Positions 60,082-64,000 of a DNA stretch of 64,000 nucleotides are shown here, in pieces. Below the pieces are notes generated by a model. That model did no database searches, was not told where the DNA came from, and worked only from the letters and a program-made list of their open reading frames with translations. Positions within the stretch are counted from its first letter, which is position 1. Each line of letters begins with the position of its first letter. The translations under genes and the position numbers were made by a program. Location: NCBI GenBank assembly GCA_032622095.1, contig CP136069.1, positions 171,732,394 to 171,796,393 on the forward strand, in the 5' to 3' direction. The stretch is from Siphonodentalium dalli. Lineage: Eukaryota; Mollusca; Scaphopoda; Gadilida; Siphonodentaliidae.

Positions 60082-60444
60082 ATGCCTTCAAAAACTAAGA
60101 GCCGGAAAGCACCGCTGATAAAAAAATATGGTGAGTTGATTGTTGCAATGAGTAAAGTTCCATCTGCATATAAAAAGAAAATGATCAACGATGCTCCGAA
60201 ACAAGTGATGGATTGCATTTCAGAATGTTGTCAAAATCTTTTAAAAGGTAATGTAAAACTGAATGAAGCTCAGAACCGCAAGTTACATTCGAAGCGTAAA
60301 CATATCAGATATCTTGCAGACAAGAACAAACCTTTGCAACAAAAGAAGAAAATTTTGAATCAAAAAGGTGGCTTTTTACCATTATTATTTCTTGCTCCAT
60401 TGATTAGCAAAACATTAGGTGCAGTTGTTAAAAATATTTTGTAA
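60082..60444 (+). CDS. Small basic protein with C-terminal hydrophobic tail
   Basis: 120 residues from ATG 60082. A Lys-rich helical N-terminus (KYGELIVAMSKVPSAYKKK) leads to a Cys-bearing helix (CISECCQNLL). A block from KL (59-60) to GG (96-97) precedes a hydrophobic tail GGFLPLLFLAPLISKTLGAV. The tail could be a membrane anchor or an amphipathic lytic helix. Small proteins with this Gly-Gly-Phe tail are, to my knowledge, frequent in animal Polinton-like elements. No enzyme function is implied. Confidence 0.75.
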   Translation: MPSKTKSRKAPLIKKYGELIVAMSKVPSAYKKKMINDAPKQVMDCISECCQNLLKGNVKLNEAQNRKLHSKRKHIRYLADKNKPLQQKKKILNQKGGFLPLLFLAPLISKTLGAVVKNIL

Positions 60445-60464
60445 AAACTAAATCTCAAATAAAT

Positions 60465-61172
60465 ATGAAGAAAATGGTTATTGTACCATTCAGAATGTTG
60501 GAAGATTTCAAACAATGGGAAATGTCAGAAATGAATAAACCTCAATTACCTCCTGATCCTGCAATTTCAAATGTTTCAGATTCTTACAAAGAATTGAAAT
60601 CAGTTTATGATAAAAATATTTCTGAATCAGAAAAGTCACAGTTATTTGGAGAAAATTTGTACAAATTGAAAACTTCACAAAAATCTTTAAATTCAAAATT
60701 CAGATTACCTGAACAAAAGTTATCTGAAAACTTTGGGAAAAAGAGTGACCATATATTGGAAAGTGTGCCATCTAAATTTCGTGGTAAAGCACAACAAATT
60801 TTATCATTGTTGTCAACTAATCCTAAACTTAGATGGGATGATCGTGGACAATTAATTTATGGAACAGAAACAGTTACTGGATCAAATATAATTGATTTGA
60901 TAAACGATGTTGTTCGTCACCGAAAAGGTTTTAACCCAGTTGGTTATGAAACATTCCTACGTGGATTGGGGGAACTTAATATACCACAAGATTATGTAGG
61001 TAACAGGGATCGATGGCTGTGGATGCAAAGACATTTAAAAGGTCACACTGGTGATGAGTTTCATACACCTCATGCAACTCCTATCAGTGGCAAGTCAAGA
61101 AAACGTTCAGTTGATATTTTAACACCAGAAACCAGAAAAACTATTTTGAAAGGATGGTCCTCACTTACATAA
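60465..61172 (+). CDS. Element protein of unknown function before integrase
   Basis: 235 residues. It opens MKKMVIVPFRMLEDF, has a charged middle (SDSYKELKSVYDKNIS), then a compact C-terminal part with LLSTNPKLRWDDRGQL, GSNIIDLINDVVRHRKGFNP and RWLWMQRHL. I recognise this as a protein type that recurs beside integrase and capsid genes in animal Polinton-like elements, without a known activity. Its last 19 nt overlap the start of the integrase frame, which points to linked expression. Confidence 0.75.
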   Translation: MKKMVIVPFRMLEDFKQWEMSEMNKPQLPPDPAISNVSDSYKELKSVYDKNISESEKSQLFGENLYKLKTSQKSLNSKFRLPEQKLSENFGKKSDHILESVPSKFRGKAQQILSLLSTNPKLRWDDRGQLIYGTETVTGSNIIDLINDVVRHRKGFNPVGYETFLRGLGELNIPQDYVGNRDRWLWMQRHLKGHTGDEFHTPHATPISGKSRKRSVDILTPETRKTILKGWSSLT

Positions 61173-62248
61173 AATTTGACAAACTTCTAACTGAAATTTA
61201 CTACAATCCAAAAGAAGTTGGTGGTTTCAGTGGAGCAAATCAACTTTTTAAAAATGCAAAAGAAACAAATAACAAAATTAAACTTTCAGATGTTAAAAAA
61301 TGGTTACAATGGCAAAAAACATATACTTTGCACAAACCAATTGTTCGGAAATTTCGCAGACGTAAAACTATTGTTGCAGGAATTGATATTCAGTGGCAAG
61401 CTGATCTGGCAGATTTGCAAACTTTGCAAAAGCACAATGACAATTACAGATATTTACTTTGTGTTATTGATGTGTTCTCAAAATTTGCATGGGTTGAAAA
61501 AATTAAAGATAAAACTGGTAAAACTTTAGTTAAAACATTTCAGAAAATTCTAAAATCATCAAAACGAAAACCAGCTTCATTTCAATCTGACAAAGGTTCA
61601 GAATTCAAAAATAAATTATTTTTACAATTTTTGAAATCTAAGAAAATTCATTTTTTCACAACAGAGAATCCAGAGACAAAAGCAAGTATAGTTGAACGTT
61701 TTCAACGGACATTGAAAACAAAGATGTGGAAATATTTTACACATAATCAAACTTTGAAATACGTTGATGTTTTGCACGATTTTGTGAATTCTTACAACAA
61801 AAGTTTTCATAGAAGTATTAAGATGGCACCAGTTTTAGTAACTCGAGAAAATGAAATTGAAGTTTCCAGAAATCTTTATGGAAAGTTAAAAACGAAAAAA
61901 GATAAGATGTTGAAAGTTGGAGATTTTGTTAGAATAAATAAAACAAAGAGAACTTTTGATAAAGGATATCTTCCAAATTGGACAAAAGAAATTTTCAAAA
62001 TTAGTAGAGTTTGTAAAAGTACACCATTAACTTACAAATTAGTAGATTTAGATGGTGAAAACATCGCAGGATCATTTTATGGTAAAGAAATTCAACATAT
62101 AAAAGATAATAAAGTTTACGAAATTGAATCAGTTGTTGGTAAACGTTCAAGAAAAGTTGCTGGTAAATCAGTTAGAGAAATTAAAGTTCATTGGGCTGGT
62201 TATCCTAAAAAATTTGACAGTTGGATACCTGCCACAAATTTGGTATAA
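61154..62248 (+). CDS. Retroviral-type integrase with C-terminal chromodomain
   Basis: 364 residues. An N-terminal helical region has no HHCC zinc finger. The rve core has the triad D84 (in WQADLADL), D146 (in SDKGSEF) and E181 (in KASIVERFQRT), with 34 residues between the last two, the DD35E spacing. NYRYLLCVIDVFSKFAW is the usual core strand. After an SH3-like basic region (VGDFVRINKTKRTF), residues about 320-364 form a chromodomain (YEIESVVG, VHWAGYP, DSWIP). Chromodomain integrases are typical of Polintons and would direct insertion to marked chromatin. All catalytic residues are intact. Confidence 0.95.
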   Translation: MVLTYIKFDKLLTEIYYNPKEVGGFSGANQLFKNAKETNNKIKLSDVKKWLQWQKTYTLHKPIVRKFRRRKTIVAGIDIQWQADLADLQTLQKHNDNYRYLLCVIDVFSKFAWVEKIKDKTGKTLVKTFQKILKSSKRKPASFQSDKGSEFKNKLFLQFLKSKKIHFFTTENPETKASIVERFQRTLKTKMWKYFTHNQTLKYVDVLHDFVNSYNKSFHRSIKMAPVLVTRENEIEVSRNLYGKLKTKKDKMLKVGDFVRINKTKRTFDKGYLPNWTKEIFKISRVCKSTPLTYKLVDLDGENIAGSFYGKEIQHIKDNKVYEIESVVGKRSRKVAGKSVREIKVHWAGYPKKFDSWIPATNLV

Positions 62249-62258
62249 AACTTTTAAC

Positions 62259-62522
62259 ATGTCTCAAAATGGTTCAGTTGGTCTCGATGCTCCATCACAA
62301 TTTCAAATCTGTGGAGAAAAAATTGCAAAAAATCAAGTAACATATTTTACACAAATTATTATAATTGTTGGTATAATCGCTACAGCAATTGTTCATTTAA
62401 GTTTACAAAGTGAAAATAACGAACTGTGGTTAATTTTACTCAGTAGTTCTTTGGGGTACATTTTACCAACACCGCGTTTGAAATATTTGAAAAATCAGTC
62501 GGCAGAAATTTTGAAAGTATGA
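62259..62522 (+). CDS. Small protein with two membrane helices
   Basis: 87 residues from ATG 62259, 10 nt after the integrase stop. Two hydrophobic segments (about 31-50, FTQIIIIVGIIATAI; and about 56-71, LWLILLSSSLGYILP) are followed by a short basic tail. This small two-helix protein type recurs beside capsid genes of animal Polinton-like elements. It may be a virion membrane or lysis protein; this is an inference. Its stop overlaps the next start (ATGA). Confidence 0.75.
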   Translation: MSQNGSVGLDAPSQFQICGEKIAKNQVTYFTQIIIIVGIIATAIVHLSLQSENNELWLILLSSSLGYILPTPRLKYLKNQSAEILKV

Positions 62523-63370
62523 ATCCTTTCTACATTACAATTCCGAGCGACAGTTCGATGGTAATGTATCCAAACAATACTCAATGTTGTTTTACTGTAC
62601 AATTACCAAAACCAGTTCAAATTGATAAAGAAAAATGGGAAGTTGCATTAGCCGAACTGATAACACCTTCAGAAACATACAATGTTACAGGGGATTCGTG
62701 TAAATTCAATTTGATTACAACTGATGCAATATTACTGTCTGTTCTTCAAAATCGTTTTGAAGAAAAGATATTTAGGAGACCTGATGGCGTTCATGCACTT
62801 GAAATACAGATACAAAATGGTTCGTATACCTCTGCGACAGATTTAGTTGATACAATGCAAGATGTAATTGATGAAACACTTGGAGAAGCAATGCAAAACG
62901 AATACGGATTTCACATCGGGTACTCAAAAGGTACAAAACGTGTGAAAATTATTCGCAAGAGTTTAAGTAACACAAAACTAGGAATTGAATTACCACAATG
63001 TCTTTTGCACAAGTTGGGTTACAAAACTGAAAACGCTTCTGAAGATTTTTATTCAAATAATAGATTTCCGTTTGGTGTAGATTTGAATGTTGGTCATAAT
63101 CTAATGTTTGTTAATTCTGATATTGCCGATTACACATTTGTTGGAAATGTTGAAGTACAAATTTTACGAGTTGTTTCTTTCAGAAGTAAAAGAGATATCG
63201 ACGGATTACATGTAAAACATGAATTTTTAAATTTACATTATGTTCCAGTTTCAAAGTCATACTTTGACAAAATTAGTGTAAATATAAGTGGCGACACAGG
63301 AAAATCAATTCAGTTTATCGGTGGTAAGTCTTTGGTGAAGCTACATTTCAGAAAACGAGAGGAGTTCTAA
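62519..63370 (+). CDS. Candidate minor capsid (penton-like) protein
   Basis: 283 residues. It opens FYITIPSDSS, then has YPNNT and WEVALAEL. The rest is rich in beta-type segments (VEVQILRVVSFRS, FLNLHYVPVS), as in a jelly-roll protein. It sits two genes before the major capsid gene. Polinton and adintovirus elements usually encode a penton-like minor capsid beside the major one, and this is the best candidate here. The assignment rests on position, size and the recognisable N-terminus. Confidence 0.65.
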   Translation: MNPFYITIPSDSSMVMYPNNTQCCFTVQLPKPVQIDKEKWEVALAELITPSETYNVTGDSCKFNLITTDAILLSVLQNRFEEKIFRRPDGVHALEIQIQNGSYTSATDLVDTMQDVIDETLGEAMQNEYGFHIGYSKGTKRVKIIRKSLSNTKLGIELPQCLLHKLGYKTENASEDFYSNNRFPFGVDLNVGHNLMFVNSDIADYTFVGNVEVQILRVVSFRSKRDIDGLHVKHEFLNLHYVPVSKSYFDKISVNISGDTGKSIQFIGGKSLVKLHFRKREEF

Positions 63371-63375
63371 AAACA

Positions 63376-63750
63376 ATGTTCCCCGTGTATAGAGGCGTAC
63401 CACGGCAATATGGTAATGGTATTGGTTCAATTTTCAAATCAGTTATGAGATCTGCTATACCATTTCTAAAACCGCTTGGTCGGACAGCTTTACAACTTGC
63501 GAAAAAACACACTTTTGGTGTTGCAGATGAAATTATTAATCAAGGTAAAAGTCCGAAAGAAGCGTTGATGTCTGAAGGTAAAAAAGCTTTAAAATCTTTT
63601 GGCACACAAGCTAAAAATCAAATTTTGAACTCGAGAAAAAAACCTAGAAAAAGAGTAGCGACTTCAAAAATGAATCATTCAGCTGTCAAACGCCGAAAAA
63701 GTCAGTCGAAAAATCATCCTAGCAGTCGAGCTCTTGATATTTTTGATTAA
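63376..63750 (+). CDS. Basic amphipathic core or membrane-active capsid protein
   Basis: 124 residues. A Gly/Arg N-terminus (YRGVPRQYGNGIGSIF) continues into an amphipathic helix (KSVMRSAIPFLKPLG). A Lys/Arg-rich tail follows (SRKKPRKRV, VKRRKSQSK). Small proteins of this form, next to the capsid gene, resemble the pVI/pX-type internal proteins of adenovirus-like particles, which bind DNA or disrupt membranes. No sequence proof is possible here. It lies 5 nt after the preceding stop and 2 nt before the next ATG. Confidence 0.65.
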   Translation: MFPVYRGVPRQYGNGIGSIFKSVMRSAIPFLKPLGRTALQLAKKHTFGVADEIINQGKSPKEALMSEGKKALKSFGTQAKNQILNSRKKPRKRVATSKMNHSAVKRRKSQSKNHPSSRALDIFD

Positions 63751-63752
63751 TC

Positions 63753-64000
63753 ATGGCACAAATGGTAAATGGATCATGCGAATGCAATAAATCGGAACTT
63801 GATATAACACATGTTCCACCAACGGTGGCTACAATGTCAGAATCGCAGTGGATCGAAAATCATCCTATTGCACCGCTGAATAATTCTGCTCCGATAGAGT
63901 TTGTCATACCATCTCAAACCGAAAAGTGGACAGATATTAATCAATCTTATCTTTATGTGAAATTCAAAATTACAAAAAAAGATGGAACTAATTTGGTAGC
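63753..64000 (+). CDS. Major capsid protein, N-terminal part (cut by window end)
   Basis: 82 residues are visible. The segment VPPTVATMSESQWIENHP and then PIEFVIP, YLYVKFKITKKDG match the start of the animal protein group annotated as 'F54H12.2-like', which belongs to Polinton/adintovirus-type elements and is taken as their hexon-like double jelly-roll capsid. The frame is still open at base 64000. Confidence 0.8.
   Translation, partial: MAQMVNGSCECNKSELDITHVPPTVATMSESQWIENHPIAPLNNSAPIEFVIPSQTEKWTDINQSYLYVKFKITKKDGTNLV

Larger units (their letters stand above)
51940..64000. mobile_element. Polinton/adintovirus-type element, left part
   Basis: PolB, integrase with chromodomain, A32-like ATPase and capsid genes in one stretch define the group. 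At least eleven frames are open without stops or frameshifts, so the copy is young or still active. The left edge is uncertain: the first element feature is the stem-loop at 51949, and the 30-bp foldback array (51486-51808) may mark or adjoin the terminus. The right end, its inverted repeat and any maturation protease lie beyond the window. Confidence 0.88.

Noticed and set aside
61218-61529. 103-residue frame inside the integrase
   Set aside because: A frame shadow of the integrase, which has its full DD35E triad in the other frame.

Overview
The window looks like animal nuclear DNA from an AT-rich marine invertebrate genome. It holds a multi-exon gene with clean GT-AG junctions, a decayed non-LTR retrotransposon, a tRNA-derived SINE, several MITE families and a large virus-like element. 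The SRCR-plus-ZP gene, the SINE type and the transposon mix make a lophotrochozoan, probably a mollusc, my best guess. The sequence alone does not prove this.

Region 1 (1-23,430) is the 3' part of one plus-strand gene. Seven exons with matching intron phases encode the end of one scavenger-receptor cysteine-rich (SRCR) domain, a second complete SRCR domain, a ZP domain, a furin-type site and a hydrophobic C-terminus, followed by a polyadenylation signal. The exon carrying the furin site has an in-frame TAG, but an upstream donor of the same phase would skip it. Introns carry MITEs, hairpin elements and an antisense dead LINE.

Region 2 (23,430-51,900) has no convincing host gene. It contains TTAA-flanked MITEs, a SINE, two near-identical 4.9-5.0 kb elements that are palindromic along most of their length with TA target duplications, a perfect 746-bp palindrome, several minisatellites, a ~0.5 kb tandem array, and an array of 30-bp units that turns back on itself.

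Region 3 (about 51,940 to the window end) is the left part of a Polinton/adintovirus-type element whose genes appear intact. It carries an OTU-like protein on the minus strand, then on the plus strand a small coiled-coil protein, protein-primed type DNA polymerase B, an unknown protein, an A32-like packaging ATPase, two paralogous basic proteins with a Gly-Gly-Phe hydrophobic tail motif, an unknown protein, a DD35E integrase with chromodomain, a two-helix membrane protein, a candidate minor capsid protein, a basic amphipathic core-type protein, and the start of the major capsid protein, cut by the window end. Polymerase, integrase, ATPase and capsid genes together suggest an element that can replicate, integrate and possibly form particles. 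The right terminus and any maturation protease lie outside the window.

The most interesting signal is at the left of this element. The two divergent genes each end about 20 nt after the stop codon in a stem-loop identical in form to the 3' end of animal replication-dependent histone mRNAs. The minus-strand copy also has a purine-rich block like a histone downstream element. Both genes share one upstream promoter block at the same distance from the TATA position. This suggests that part of the element is expressed through the host's S-phase histone mRNA machinery.
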